Part shown: positions 20,281 through 32,539 of the stretch, piece by piece
Layout of the letters: every line of letters begins with the position of its first letter
Numbering within the stretch: position 1 is the first letter of the stretch
Assembly: GCA_013115125.1 (NCBI GenBank)
Contig: JABANN010000236.1
Span: 1 to 48,603 of the forward strand
Origin: Perkinsus olseni
Lineage: Eukaryota; Perkinsozoa; Perkinsida
Direction: 5' to 3'
Length of the DNA stretch: 48,603 nt
Program-made: the position numbers and the translations under genes
Notes under the pieces: model-generated
The model's database searches: none
Told to the model about the DNA's origin: nothing
The model's input: the letters and a program-made list of their open reading frames with translations, nothing else

Positions 20281-23200
20281 TCACACAGCCGAGCGCAGCG
20301 TCGTGAAGTCGAAGCTGCCAGCTGGCCCCGGTCGGGCGCCCAGCTCAGAACTTCTAATCTCGAAAAGACTGCAATCACCATCGAAGAGGAATTGCAGTGG
20401 TAGACCAGCCTTCATGAGGGTTACACCTCGGAGTTGCATACCACTGAACTTAGACACCGGTACAGGATTACACACAACTTGTAAAGTCTGCGGGTTACGT
20501 ACGTATCTGCACGACAACTCACACAACATATACACGGGGTGGGGCGTACGAGCTCGGGGCTAGGTCGATGATGTCGTACAGAGTGTCTTCTGATAGGCCC
20601 TTCAGCTGAAGCCTCGGAATGATCTTACCAACCTGATCACAGTGAGGACAGGATGCCCATCATCACGATGCTGCAATGGCCAGCATCGCCGACCTCCTTC
20701 AAGTGTAACATGCAGACCATAACAATGGCCCTAGACCTGTCACATGCTACCAGCATCCACGCAGTCGCTTCGGCGCCGAACACCTACAGTAGACAAGCTC
20801 GACTTTTCCCAATCCCAACTTGCCTGATACGAACGTGCCGAGCCTTTATCCAGTTAACCCACCTGTGTCGAGTGTATGTCGAAAGGGTCCCAGAGCCTGT
20901 AGAAGTTGCCCTTGAGGAGGTTTGCATCGATACACGACTTGTAGACGTGCAGCAGGGCCTTTATCTCCTCAAGAAGCTCGACGTCCGCCTTCATGAGGTT
21001 CAACTCCACACCCATTGCCCCAAGCATGGACATGCCTCCTCGAACGTTACCCGGTAATATTCGTCCGGTCTGAGAAACTCATACTGAATCGAACTGAGTG
21101 GGAGGCACGGGGAGGAGGGGGTAAGTGGAGACGCTCTCGCCAATTGCTATAACGCGTGCCAGCGAGAGTGGTACTTGGTGGTTGGGTGTAGCTGTAATAT
21201 GACTGCCCATGGTGATCATAGGATACCCCACAGAGAGGCCCGCCTGTATACGTGCTCTACAGCAGGCGTCGGTGTTGTCCGATGCCCAGATTTGGGGACC
21301 AAAATACAACATGCCGGCATCGAACCTGCCACCTCCTCCAGCGCATGTCTCGAAGCGTACCAGAGGGAATTCACAAGTGATAGAGTCCAGAACCTGACGA
21401 TGGTTGACCCCTGCTGGGAGATGCTTCCCTTCGTCCCCCCCCCCACCTGATACACTCCGAGCATGTGTCTGTGCATGGTCTCCCCCTGCGGCCTGTCATC
21501 CGATAATAAAGCACTCTGAGCCTCCGTTAGATGACGATTCATATCCCACTTCACATACGCTATATTGCAGCTCGACAGGATGGACCTCAACAGGGGAAGT
21601 CTACCCACACCCCCGGCACTTGTCGATGTACCTCAGTTTTTTGAGGACGTATCGTCTGACCCTCTCCTGACTGAAGTCTAGAAGGAACTGATGTCTTCTC
21701 ATAGTCATCGGCCTATTCTTAGCATGTAGGGTACAGTCTTTGTACTTCTGTAGGAGATGACATCCTGGAGACGCCATCTCGGGTTCTATCCAAATACCGA
21801 AACCCAATCCCAACTGATTGATGGCATTGCCTGCACAATGCATGATTATAACAGATCCATGAGAGCTCGCTGCACGTACATAGGTGCGGTATGCCGAACG
21901 GTAGTTTCTCCTTGTCGACCTCCCAGTCCCCCAACCCGCCGGTATCATCATTCCTGTTGGTAAACCATCCATCGTCTATGACCACCATCTCCGCTCCAAC
22001 AGCAGCAGCATGACGGGCCAGCTGCATGACCTGAGCCACAGAGGAGTCGCCATTTACTCCAGCCATCCCGCCAATCCTCACCCTATCATGAGTAACGTCG
22101 AAGTACATCGACTCCCAGGTGTTGCAAACCACCGGTGGCCTTGTGTAACGCCATCTGACCGTACCAACATCCCCGTACATCGCCATCATTATGAGCTTTA
22201 CCGCGACGGAATGAGCCTGTCTTGCAGGATCTTGTGGAACTTATGCGTGAGGCTGGTGGCGCCAGAGCTGCTGAATATCGTTATGGTCTCAGGGGTGGTG
22301 ATGGACTCGCCGGGGTACAGCTTCCACTTGAACGTCAATGAGTTGAAACTGACCAAAGAGCGCCCGCCGAACTGGGCGCAGATTAAATGGTATGTTGATG
22401 CTCATCAGCCCTTGTTGCACCCGGGCAGAATCTACTCGACGACGTCGGAACATTAAAGGTAGGAAAGACACGAGGGCAAGGGGTCATCATGCCTTACCCG
22501 ACATTGACTCTGAGACGGTTCGTCTCGTTTGTGTCACACTCGATAAGGAAGCTTCCACTGTACCTAACACGAGCAGCTTGTCCCTCTTATGACAGCACGA
22601 AGCAGGGGACTCGAGCATAGCGTAGACGACTTGCCCCAAGCGTACACGAACATGAATCCCCAATGGTAGCCAGCATCCTCATTAAACGGTCCCTTGCTGA
22701 TAACACACATAGGGTTGTGCATATGACTGCTCACACCACGAGTAGACTCGATACGGGTGGCCCCTTGTTGCAGCTGAAAGCTTATCTTCTGGGCCTCCCT
22801 GCCCCAGGAACCTGACGGGGTCGATCCCAGGACTCCCAGGTGCGCCTCGATGACACCGCATCACCTCCGAAGTGTGTAACATGATGGTTGCCAGACTCGA
22901 AGTTGGAAGTGGTGCTCATGAAGTGGTCCACGCCGACAGGAAGGCCAGAGGATGCCGGGTTTATCATTCTAGTCTTCCGGACTATAACGTCCCATTGAGG
23001 ATAGACAGAATAGAAGAGCGTCACAGTCAGGCCCGACACGCTGTCTTGCAAGTCGACCTCGAGAGTGATGCACTCGTCGTCTGACTCACACCGAACCTGC
23101 GCCGCACAACCTCGAGGCAGCGAAGACCATTCCAATAACCCACTTGAGGTAGGGAAGAATGGGGCCTCTCGGAAATGCGCCCTTTTCCTCGAGTTATTCT

Positions 23201-24552
23201 ATGATCTACGTACTCTAGAGGGGAGATATCGCTGTGGCCCAGCTCCGACTTGGCGTTGTACCGCACCTAGCGGAGAGGCCAACAGTCAGGATTATCGATC
23301 GATGAGCAGCGGAACCTTACCTTGAAGCTAGGCAGTCTGTAGTCGCCTGTACCATGGTCACTATACTCCAGCATAAGAGAGTTCTTACCCATAATCTGCT
23401 GGTAGACGTGCGTCGGTCCAGCCTGAGTAACAATAACATATCTCACAGATGGCCGGCCGAGAGTACCTCATCCTCAGATCTTGTAGGACTCGGTGGTCTC
23501 CCAACGAAGGCCGAAGCCCTTCGACCGCCGATGCCCATAGTCATGGCACGGCCGTAGGCAGGTGACCCCATCGAGGACCCTCGTCTGGGTTTCACATGCT
23601 GCTGGCTCCCTGCAAGGGACAGGAAAAACTCAACCTCTCCACATCCCTGCGATCTCCGACTCACAACTTGACATCCGCGTTGATGGCAGCCCGAGGGCCT
23701 CGCCGTCGACACCCGTGGGCTCGGCTAAATAAAAGGGCCTCGAGCACAACCCGGCACGGGTGCGTTACCTCGCTTATCAGCTTCTGCTCGCTCCAACTGC
23801 GACATCCTCCATCGTCTCCAGAATGCGTTCTCCCGGCGGAGGTCCTCACCTGTCGATTCGGCAGTGAATCGACGAGGCGTTGGGGGAGCGAGCTACACAC
23901 CTATGCCGCTTTTCGCCTCTCTACTGTAAGTTTTCCATCTATCACTCAGATCCTCTACTTCAAAATGCTTCCCGTAGGCAGATGTTAGCTCCTATCAGTA
24001 CGGAAGGATGCTCAGGTACGCAACAACCATTCGAGCCGCCTTACTCGGATACCGGTTGGCTCGGCCTGCCCAGTGGGATCGAACGGACTCGCCATAGTGA
24101 GGGAGTTGAGTGACATAAAAGTGAGGTCATCTTCCGGGGGTATCTTCGGACCCCAATAGAGATGCTCCAGCTGGCCCGTAGTTGTTATACGGAAGGCGTA
24201 CCTGGCAGCACAGCATGACATCGTCCAGGTAACAAGATAAGGAAGCTACAGAGTCCCTGCGGTGTACAGGCGGAAGATTCTCTGGTAGCGATCATAGACA
24301 ATACCGCTGGTGGGGTCACCCAGAGAGGTCTTCCAATGATGTCCCTCCAATGATGAGGTACTCGTCCTGAACTAAGGTGTCTCGGAGGATACAGGATGAC
24401 GACTGAGGCGGTCGTAGAGACCATCTCACCCTTCTGATTTCTCAGATATGCTTTCCATAGGGGAAGCAGGTCCAGGCGAATGGGAAAGGTCTGCAAGCAA
24501 CCTTCAAAGCCCAACTGCCAATGGGAACGAGATCATCGTCCGGCAGACTCAT
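20281..24552 (-). CDS. GH36-type alpha-galactosidase, tandem copy B
   Basis: Glycoside hydrolase family 36 enzyme removing alpha-1,6-linked galactose from oligosaccharides. Conserved parts appear in family order on the minus strand: N-terminal beta domain (YAFRITTTGQLEHLYWGP, about 24125-24200), VPHxGNxH-region equivalents through about 22700, PPVVCNTWESMYFDV near 22110, VIDDGWFTNRNDD near 21970, the nucleophile motif YVKWDMNRHLTE (Asp codon 21543-21545), the CAGGGGRFDAGM and WASDNTD motif with the acid/base Asp near 21280, FYRLWDPFD near 20890, AWMLVACDRSRAIV near 20740, and the C-terminal beta domain ending at the stop 20281. Many short GT-AG introns split it. Start placed at the ATG 24550-24552 (MSLPDDDLVPIGSWALK), which is uncertain. 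Both catalytic residues are present. Several stretches match copy A almost base for base. Confidence 0.8.
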
Positions 24553-24758
24553 GGGAGGATCGCCGAGAGAAGCAGTCCTCCGTTATTGTTATAATTATTA
24601 ACAGCACTAACACTACAGCGAAGGAGTAGAGTAACATACCGTCAGTGGATTCACCCACAAAAAACTGTAATAATCATGATAACTATGAGCTCCTCTCGCT
24701 TTCAGAAATTCGATAGTGATACAACACAGTGAGGAGGGGCGACGAGAACTGAAACAAT

Positions 24759-27700
24759 CTAATAATGTTGGAGAAGGGCGGCTTGACTCCGAGCTCCCGT
24801 GAGACTGCTGAAGTCAACGCTGCCAGCTGGCCCCGGTCGGGCGCCAAGCTCAGAACTCCTAATCTCGAAAAGACTGCAATCACCATCGAATAGGAATTGC
24901 AGCGGTAGACCGGCCTTCATGAGGGTTACACCTCGGAGTTGCATACCACTGAACTTAGACACCGGTACAGGATTACACACAACTTGTAAAGTCTGCGGGT
25001 TACGTACGTATCTGCACGACAACTCACACAACATATACACGGGGTGGGGCGTACGAGCTCGGGGCTAGGTCGATGATGTCGTACAGAGTGTCCTCTGATA
25101 GGCCCTTCAGCTGGAGCCTTGGGATGATCTTACCAACCTGATCAAGGGACAATAAAAGCAACCATTATAGTTGATACCAGGTGCTCCCCGCTATGACAAC
25201 ACGGAGCCTCCTCGAGGATGTCCGAGAAGACACCGAAGACTGGCTACCCATTACTCCCGTCCAACCCTCAGACATTCGAATAGGGAATTCGAACCAGTGA
25301 GGCCTCGCTGGAACGCTGCACCAGCCCAACACAGAGTACGCGTCGAGGATGAGCCGCCGCCTACCTCCTTCAAGTGGAGGAGGCAGGCCATGACCACAGC
25401 ACGGGAGCGGTCCTCTGAGACCTGCATCCATGCTGTTACCTCGGCACCATATACCTAAAGAGCTCAAGCAGCATTCGTGGTGTCGCTGTCCGGGGTCCCT
25501 CCTCCCACCTGTGTCGAGTGGGAATCGAAAGGGTCCCAGAGCCTGTAAAACTGTCCCCTGAGCAGACCGAAGTCTAGCGTTGTCTTGTAAACGTGAATGA
25601 GGGCTCTGATCTCCGCTAGGAGTTCAACATCAGCCTTCATCAGATTCAACTCGACTCCCATGGCCCCCAGCATCGACATGACACCCCTCACGTTACCAGG
25701 GAGGATCCTTCCTGTCTGAATGGCAGGAGAGATCAGGAAGGCAAGGACTGAGCTGCATCGTACTTGGTGGTTGGGTGTAGCTGTAATATGACTGCCCATG
25801 GTGATCATAGGATACCCCACAGAGAGGCCCGCCTGTATACGTGCTCTACAGCAGGCGTCGGTGTTGTCCGATGCCCAGATTTGGGGACCAAAATACAACA
25901 TGCCGGCATCGAACCTGCCACCTCCTCCAGCGCATGTCTCGAAGCGTACCAGAGGGAATTCACAAGTGATAGAGTCCAGAACCTGATCATGGTTGACCCC
26001 TGCTGGGAGATGCTTCCCTTCCTCTCCTCACCTGATACACTCCGAGCATGTGTCTGTGCATGGTCTCCCCCTGTGGCCTGTCATCCGATAATAAAGCGCT
26101 CTGAGCCTCCGTGAGATGACGATTCATATCCCACTTCACATACGCTATGTTGCAGCTCGACAGGATGGACCTCAACAGGGCAAGTCTACCCACACCCCCG
26201 GCACTTGTCGATGTACCTCAGTTTTTTGAGGACGTATCGTCTGACCCTCTCCTGACTGAAGTCTAGAAGGAACTGATGTCTTCTCATAGTCATCGGCCTA
26301 TTCTTAGCCTGTAGGGTACAGTCTTTGTACTTCTGTAGGAGATGACATCCTGGAGACGCCATCTCGGGCTCCATCCAAATACCGAAGCCCAGACCCAACT
26401 GATTGATGGCATTGCCTGCACGAAAGCATTCGAAAATACTTCGGCCGCTCTCTGTTCCCCCACATAAGTGCGGTATGCCAAGTGGCAGCTTCTCCTTGTC
26501 GACTTCCCAGTCCCCCAACCCGCCGGTATCATCATTCCTGTTGGTAAACCATCCATCGTCTATGACCACCATCTCCGCTCCAACAGCAGCAGCATGACGG
26601 GCCAGCTGCATGACCTGAGCCACAGACACCCTCATCAGGACCCTAGAGACCATCCAAGCTTCTCACCCGATCATCAGTGATATTGAAGTACATAGACTCC
26701 CATGTATTGCAGACCACGGGTGGCCTAGTGTACCGCCACCTGACCTTCACAACGTGAACACGATCCTCATCGGTGGTGATGACGGAGGCAAGACGATAGA
26801 AGCCTAACCTGGGCGGCATTATCCTGTCCTGAAGTATCCGATGGCACTTGTGAGTGAGGCTTGTAGCGCCAGAGCTGCTGAATACGATGAGGGTCTCGGG
26901 AGTGCTGAGAGACTCTCCCGGAAACAATTTCCATTTGAACGTCATGGGGTTGAACCTGATCGGGCAGGCACATTACTGACTCCCCGAGTTAAGACCCCCC
27001 ACCCAACATTCACTCTGAGACGGTTTGTCTCGTTAATTTCGCACTCGATCAGGAAGCTGCCACTATACCTGCCCAAACGGCGGTACCAGCCGTGGGAGAC
27101 TTTATCAAACCCACATAAATATGAAGCCCCAATGGTATCCAGCATCCTCGTTATACGGTCCCTTACTGATGATACCCATAGGGTTGTGCATGTGACTGCT
27201 CACACCTCGAGTGGACCCTATCGTCATGGCCCCAGCCAAGAGTTCCTGACTCATCCTCTGACCCTCCCTACCCCATGAACCTGCAATATAACCATACTCT
27301 TCGCGAGACGGTTCTCCATCCTCACCCCCAAAATGCGTGAAGTAGTAGTTACCGGCCTCAAAATCTGTGGTGACGCTGACGAAGCGGTCGATGCCAACCG
27401 GAGACCCAGAAGATCGAGGATTCGTCATCTTCGCTCGTCGTACTAGTACGTCCCACTCGGGGAAGACCGAGTAATACAAAGTCACGATCAAACCCGAGAC
27501 CCGATCCTGGAGGTTGAGCTCGAGCGTCACCGCGTCCATTCGGTTCTCACATCGCACCTGGGCAATCACCATCGACCGCTGGAGGGAGGGCATTGGTCGA
27601 TAGACTCACTTGGGGGAGCGACGCGTCCTGTTGGCCCACAATGGAAGGCTTGCCCCTAACGATAATATGATCACGATACTCCAAAGGCGAGATGTCACTG

Positions 27701-29441
27701 TGCCCTAGAGCGGACTCAGCGTTGTAGCGCACCTACATGACCACCACAGCTCGACGGCCGCAGCGGGCCCAGACCGTACCTTACCTTGAAGCTAGGCAGT
27801 CTGTAGTCGCCCGTACCGTAATCGCTATACTCCAACATAAGAGAGTTCTTACCCATGATTTGCTGTGTTACATGAGTACTTCCCACCTGCTTAGAGTCGC
27901 CCCTTGAGCACGCATGGCCGGCTTTCTAGCCTACCTCATCCTCCGACCTACTGGGGCTCTCAGGCCGCACCGCGTAGGTACTAAACCTCCTGCCTTGCTC
28001 TAATGATATCCCCCTCTCCACTTGGGGCACACCACTGGTTGCACTCCTCTGGCGCCGCGCGTGCTGATGCACCCCTAGAGAGGCTACGGACTCCTCGAGC
28101 GGAATACACATGAGAGTTGTACTCACAGCTAGGGGCTGCGTCCTTATTAGAAGGACCCTGTTGGCCCTTCTGAATGGCGTCGTGCCGCAACCCACCCAAA
28201 GGAGAGGATATCCGCCCGACCGGGGCGCCCGGACCTGAGTTATCGGAGTAAGGACCTCAGTGAGGCTTACAAAAAAGAACTAAAGCACTCGACCTTAGAT
28301 TCTCCCTGCTAGTCAACAGGCATAACATTCAGTATGTTATTGAACGCGAAGGCCATGCAGGTAGACCTACTAGGCTGTCCATCGTCTGTCCATTCTAATG
28401 GGGAATCCTCCTCACACACTTCCAGATCAACTGTATCTGAGTACATCGGGCTGCAGATGGTGGGTTGAGGGGATCCAGAGGTCTACTGGATCGGCCCTTG
28501 TAGGGGCTGAAATTTCTAGTCCCCTCTCCTCCTCCTCGAGACCGATCAGGACCTGAGCCGAATAGGTACGGTGAGCTACGACACGTGGAAGGCCCTAGGA
28601 TGGAATACGCCACCCATCCAACCGATCTTCACTGAACAATTCATTCAAGTACGCGCACTACCCACCAGCGTGAGGCAGGACCCTTGCCTGCACAGAGAGA
28701 TCGCTCCACTGGCCCCCAGTAGTACCAGTATCACCGTCGGCGCTAGGTGGATCACCTTTGCCAAGCTGAGCCATTCTCCACCGCCTCCAAAAAGCATTCT
28801 CTCGCCTTACATCCTCCCCTAAACCCCAAGCATGAACCCCATTAGGCGTAGATCGGCGGTCTCTACCAAGGCCACTCTTGGCTTCCCTCGTGTACGTTTT
28901 CCACCGCTCACTCAAGTCATCCACCTTCAGCTTCTTCCCCATCTCCGACGTTAGTTCCTGCACGAAGAGGGCTCCTGTTTACACACACGTGTCCGTCATT
29001 TCCTGCAACACCACGCGGCCCTAGATCAATCCATTACCCTTATCCCAACAGGCTCGGCCTGCCCAGTGGGATCGAATGGGCTCGCCATAGTAAGGGAGTT
29101 GAGGGACAGGAAAGTTAGGTCGTCTTCCGGCGGGATATTCGGACCCCAATAGAGATGCTCCAGCTGGCCCGTAGTTGTTATACGAAAGGCGTACCTACCA
29201 GCGTTGTGAGCGTGTGTGCCCCATGCTAGGTTATCCTAGTACATAGAATCAGTGGTATAGAGTCTGAAGATCCTTTGCAACCTATCGTATATGATGCCAC
29301 CTCCACCACCAGAAAGATAGCCCTCCTGACCACTAGCCAGTGGTAGCGGCGAGATTCTAAAGAGGGCACAGAGTAGGCGCAGCGGCCGCGAAGACGTGAG
29401 TCGACTCACTCCTCTAAGTCTTCCTCATACAGTCCGTCCAT
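24759..29441 (-). CDS. GH36-type alpha-galactosidase, tandem copy A
   Basis: Upstream tandem partner of copy B, same strand, 206 bp apart. Exon 1 starts at ATG 29439-29441 (MDGLYEEDLE) and splices across a GTGAGT...TTTAG intron to a Gly-rich segment (YLSGGGGGIIYDRLQRIFRL), then YAFRITTTGQLEHLYWGP near 29170. Further exons give MTNPRSSGSPVGIDRFVSV (about 27380-27430), FKWKLFPGESLSTPETL (about 26890-26940), VIDDGWFTNRNDD (about 26560), YVKWDMNRHLTE (nucleophile Asp codon 26128-26130), CAGGGGRFDAGM and WASDNTD near 25870, FYRLWDPFD near 25535 and AAWMQVS-type C-terminal strands, ending TLQVVCNPVPVSKFSGMQ to the stop at 24759. Family, order of motifs and both catalytic aspartates fit the long group of GH36. 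No signal peptide is obvious, so the location in the cell is unclear. Not every exon edge is resolved. Confidence 0.8.
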
Positions 29442-29814
29442 GACGCAACGAGGTGATGTACAGTAAAATCGAGGTAGTTCTTCGACAGTAAGGGGGTGAC
29501 GGTACTTTGGACGGACGCCAAGGGACTCGACCAACAGGGTGGAAAAGACTACCGGCGACACAACCGACTCCACCAAATCTCCCACTCCTGTTGGTGCGAC
29601 TCTCTCTTCTCACGCTAACGGTCGAAGCATATAGTGTGAGCGTGACTGGGTCCCCAGTCGAGGTTGACGACCAGCACAGCGTACGCTTGCCCACCCTATC
29701 AACCCTGGATGAGGACAACTCAACACCATAGAAGCCCCCAGAAATCTACAAAATTGTGCAAAATGTGGTACGAACGGTACATAAGGTCGGAGTTTTAGCG
29801 TGACATTTGAGCGA
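29442..29814. other. Spacer between alpha-galactosidase copy A and VPS28
   Basis: 373 bp that must hold the 5' region of copy A and the 3' end of VPS28, both on the minus strand. Overlapping open frames of 74 and 97 codons on opposite strands (29425-29731) match nothing I recognise and are not called. Confidence 0.35.
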
Positions 29815-30791
29815 CTATCGTATATCCCGCACTGCTTTATGAAAGGCCGCATAGTCGCCGTCCAACTCCAGCGAGAACTGCCGCGCGTCCTCCTGTGGAG
29901 AGATCCTCTGACTTCACACCAAGCGAGTAGGGCTCACCTCCGATAGCTTGTCAGTAGCACGCATCGAGTTCAGCCTCGTAAGCCATTTCTGTATATTGAC
30001 CTGAGAGGCCGCGTCTCCTTCGGCAACACTGACGACCCCCTCACCTTGGCATCGAAATCGACTGGTAATGACGAGATACTGGCAAGGCTACCGCAGAGCT
30101 CTCTCACAATAGGGAGTAGGTCATCTACTGAGACCTAGCGACAGCAGGCCTTGCTGAACCACACAAGGGGTGACTACTACCATTTCCATCTTCAGGCAAT
30201 CAACCAAAGTAACGAAGTGCTGCCCTGCGTCGAGGATGTGTACGGTGTCCGGGGAACCCTACAAACGTCCAGTGACCGCCGATGCACACCAGTCGTGTAA
30301 TGACTACCTTCTCCCCGCTGTGATACATCTTGGTGGCCGGCAGTTGCGTCCCCAGCAGTCGTACTCGGGCATAATGAACCTGCACTGACGTAAAGACCAG
30401 GCTGCTGGCATCACCATCCAACCTGCATGTGATTGTCCTTTATGAACTTCTCCACATCGAAAGGTATGGCTCCCTGTGTCAAGGCGGTCGTGATAACCTG
30501 TATCGCAGTCGAACGCGGCCCTCACCGTAAGACCGATTACCTTGTACTGCGTCAGTAGCTGTTGGTACTGCTTCTCGTAGCTTTCATCTTGTATCAAACC
30601 TAGTGGTGACGGAACTCCGAGTTCCCTTCCACCGCGCCCGAAGTACTACCAGTGGCGAAGGCTTTCTCAAGAGCATCAACGGCCTTGATAATGCTGAATA
30701 GATTCCCCTTGGCATCCACTTCTCGACGCTCTGCGTTCGTCAAGGCCACCTTGCTTAGGGACGGCTCACTATCGGGGCTACTACTACTCAT
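29815..30791 (-). CDS. VPS28: ESCRT-I subunit VPS28
   Basis: Vacuolar protein sorting 28, the small ESCRT-I subunit that joins the ESCRT-I core to ESCRT-II during sorting of ubiquitinated cargo into multivesicular bodies. Exons: 30791-30650, 30599-30541, 30497-30423, 30379-30308, 30258-30181, 30134-30045, then C-terminal exons ending at stop 29815-29817. The N-terminal core-binding part reads NLFSIIKAVDALEKAFATG, YEKQYQQLLTQYKVITTALT and FDVEKFIKDNHMQ, then LLGTQLPATKMYHSGEK in place of the usual GVPAT stretch. The C-terminal four-helix domain reads FVTLVDCLKMEM, VDDLLPIVRELCGSLASI, IQKWLTRLNSMRATDKLSEE and ARQFSLELDGDYAAFHKAV. All motifs and their order fit the family, and the length (near 220 residues) is normal. 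The acceptor of the exon starting with DAASQVNIQKW near 30020 is unresolved. Confidence 0.85.
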
Positions 30792-31324
30792 TCTAGGGAC
30801 CCTAAAACCTGTAATACAATCTCTGGGAGATAGATTTCGGATAGTGAGCTCTGGGTGACTCTGCGGTCCACGGTGAGCCCTTCCAGACGGGTAGTGGACG
30901 CTTTACAGTGTAGCTTTCGAGGCAGACTGATGCATGACTATGAGCAAGTGCACCATTCCTTCCACAGATACTGTTTCTTGCTACAACAGGAGCCATACTC
31001 ACTAGAGCCGGGACTCAACAGGTGAGACACGTTCATGCGCTGTTAAACAAAATGACGAGTTATGAATCGCTTCGCTCCGCTCGGCGCGTCATGTAACTCG
31101 TGCGCATGCGTTCCGGGAGACGCTATCCGCTTCTGACAATCGTTAGCTTTAAGTAGAAATTCATCTCGTTTCTGTCAGTCCTGTTGTGATGACCCCCGCG
31201 CGGGCGGCCCGGGCACGCATCTTCGTCTGGGACTGACCAACATAGTCGGTTGATTAGCATGAACGAGGCTGAGAATCAATGTCACAAGTTCACACCAGCA
31301 TTCGTGCGCAGTGACGTCTTATAG
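30792..31324. other. Stretch without a gene upstream of VPS28
   Basis: 5' region of VPS28 and flanking DNA. No RNA gene, coding exon or repeat was recognised before the 20-bp tandem array begins. Confidence 0.4.
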
Positions 31325-31504
31325 GGCACTAAGAGTATCTTAGAGGCACTAAGAGTATCTTAGAGGCACTAAGAGTATCTTAGAGGCACTAAGAGCATCT
31401 TAGAGGCACTGAGAGTATCTTAGAGGCACTAAGAGCATCTTAGAGGCACTGAGAGCATCTTAGAGGCACTGAGAGCATCTTAGAGGCACGGAGAGTATTT
31501 TAGG
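31325..31504. repeat. 20-bp tandem repeat array, about nine units
   Basis: The unit GGCACTAAGAGTATCTTAGA repeats head to tail at a strict 20-bp spacing for about nine copies. Variation falls at a few fixed positions (A or G in CTAAGAG/CTGAGAG, T or C in GTATC/GCATC), and the right end fades into two or three degenerate units up to about 31540. There are no spacers, so it is a minisatellite and not a CRISPR array. Confidence 0.93.
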
Positions 31505-31789
31505 GTACTCAGAGTGTTTCTGGGTAGTTGGGAGTATTGCGTAGGTCAGAAAATGGCTGATCAGTAGGGACACGTTACCCATCATCACTTCAACTTGCGT
31601 TGGTAGATTGTTTGGGCAGTCTTGTAACACCTCATGTCCACAGCGAGGCTCCCTACTATACCCCGACGGGCTAACAGCCTAGTGTCTCTAGCTGATGCAT
31701 GGTCAGCACAGGTCAGCAGCTAACTGTCACTGCCAAACACCCGTCCTCCGTATTCAGAGACCATTGACTGACGGTCTCGTTCCTCTCAG

Positions 31790-32359
31790 TCCCTGGACGC
31801 ATCTTCAGCAGCTCCACCCGGCTTTGGGCGATCTTCGCTGCTGTCTGAGATAGCTACTGAAGCCGCGATACGGAAAGAGAACATTATGGGACCAAACTTC
31901 AACGCTGGGGTAAGTGCTCGGCCAGACCAGAGGATATTCCCGGCCCACCAGCGACTCGCTGGACCGTTGGCAATGAGTGGCAATGGCAATGGACGTTGAG
32001 TGTATCGCTTGCACCTTTCAGTTTGTCAAGGACCCGCCTCGCAACCCCTCATGGAGAGAACGCTCGAAGCCGAGAAATCCGTGAGCATATATTCCTTTTG
32101 ACTCCGGTCCATTTTCCCGTCCCTTCGGTCTGTGATTTCTTGTGGGAGACGACCGGAAGTTGGTCTCAGGTTACGATTCTACAGCGACCATCTGCCAGTA
32201 GTGGCTATGGCGCGTCGGGAAGAGGAGGGTCGGATAAGAGGCCGAAGCCTCCCACCGTTGGCACGGACAGTTGGAGATGGTTTCGGCATCACACAGGGTG
32301 GTTCAGGGGAGCGATCACGGAGGAGACCATCGCACATTTCGGTTGAGGGGACATGGTAG
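31790..32359 (+). CDS. Possible small multi-exon protein, unknown
   Basis: Three exons join cleanly in frame: 31790-31909 (SLDASSAAPPGFGRSSLLSE to MGPNFNAG, with a strong GTAAGT donor), 32022-32080 (FVKDPPRNPSWRERSKPRNP, with a GTGAGC donor) and 32170 to a stop at 32357-32359 (LRFYSDHLPVVAMARREEEG and a basic tail). The first listed exon begins at an acceptor (CTCTCAG), so a start exon upstream is missing; an ATG near 31698 is one option. The product would be a polar, Pro/Arg-rich, probably unstructured protein. I do not recognise it. The support is the good splice signals and the coding look of the first two exons only. Confidence 0.38.
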
Positions 32360-32539
32360 GCATCACTGCGAGGCTGGCTCTCTCGTATCATGTCAGAAGC
32401 GACGCCCGATCTTCTAGCGGAGATTTTCCGCCGGAAAACTTCCGCCGACAGGAGATTTTACTTTTCTGATCAGTTCCGAAAATGTCGTATCTGGAGCGCG
32501 GCCTACACCTTTCACATTCACTCAAGTTGACCAGAGGTG

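Noticed and set aside
31325-31504. Regular repeats considered as a CRISPR array
   Set aside because: Units are directly adjacent with no unique spacers, no cas-like genes are present, and the surroundings are eukaryotic with introns.
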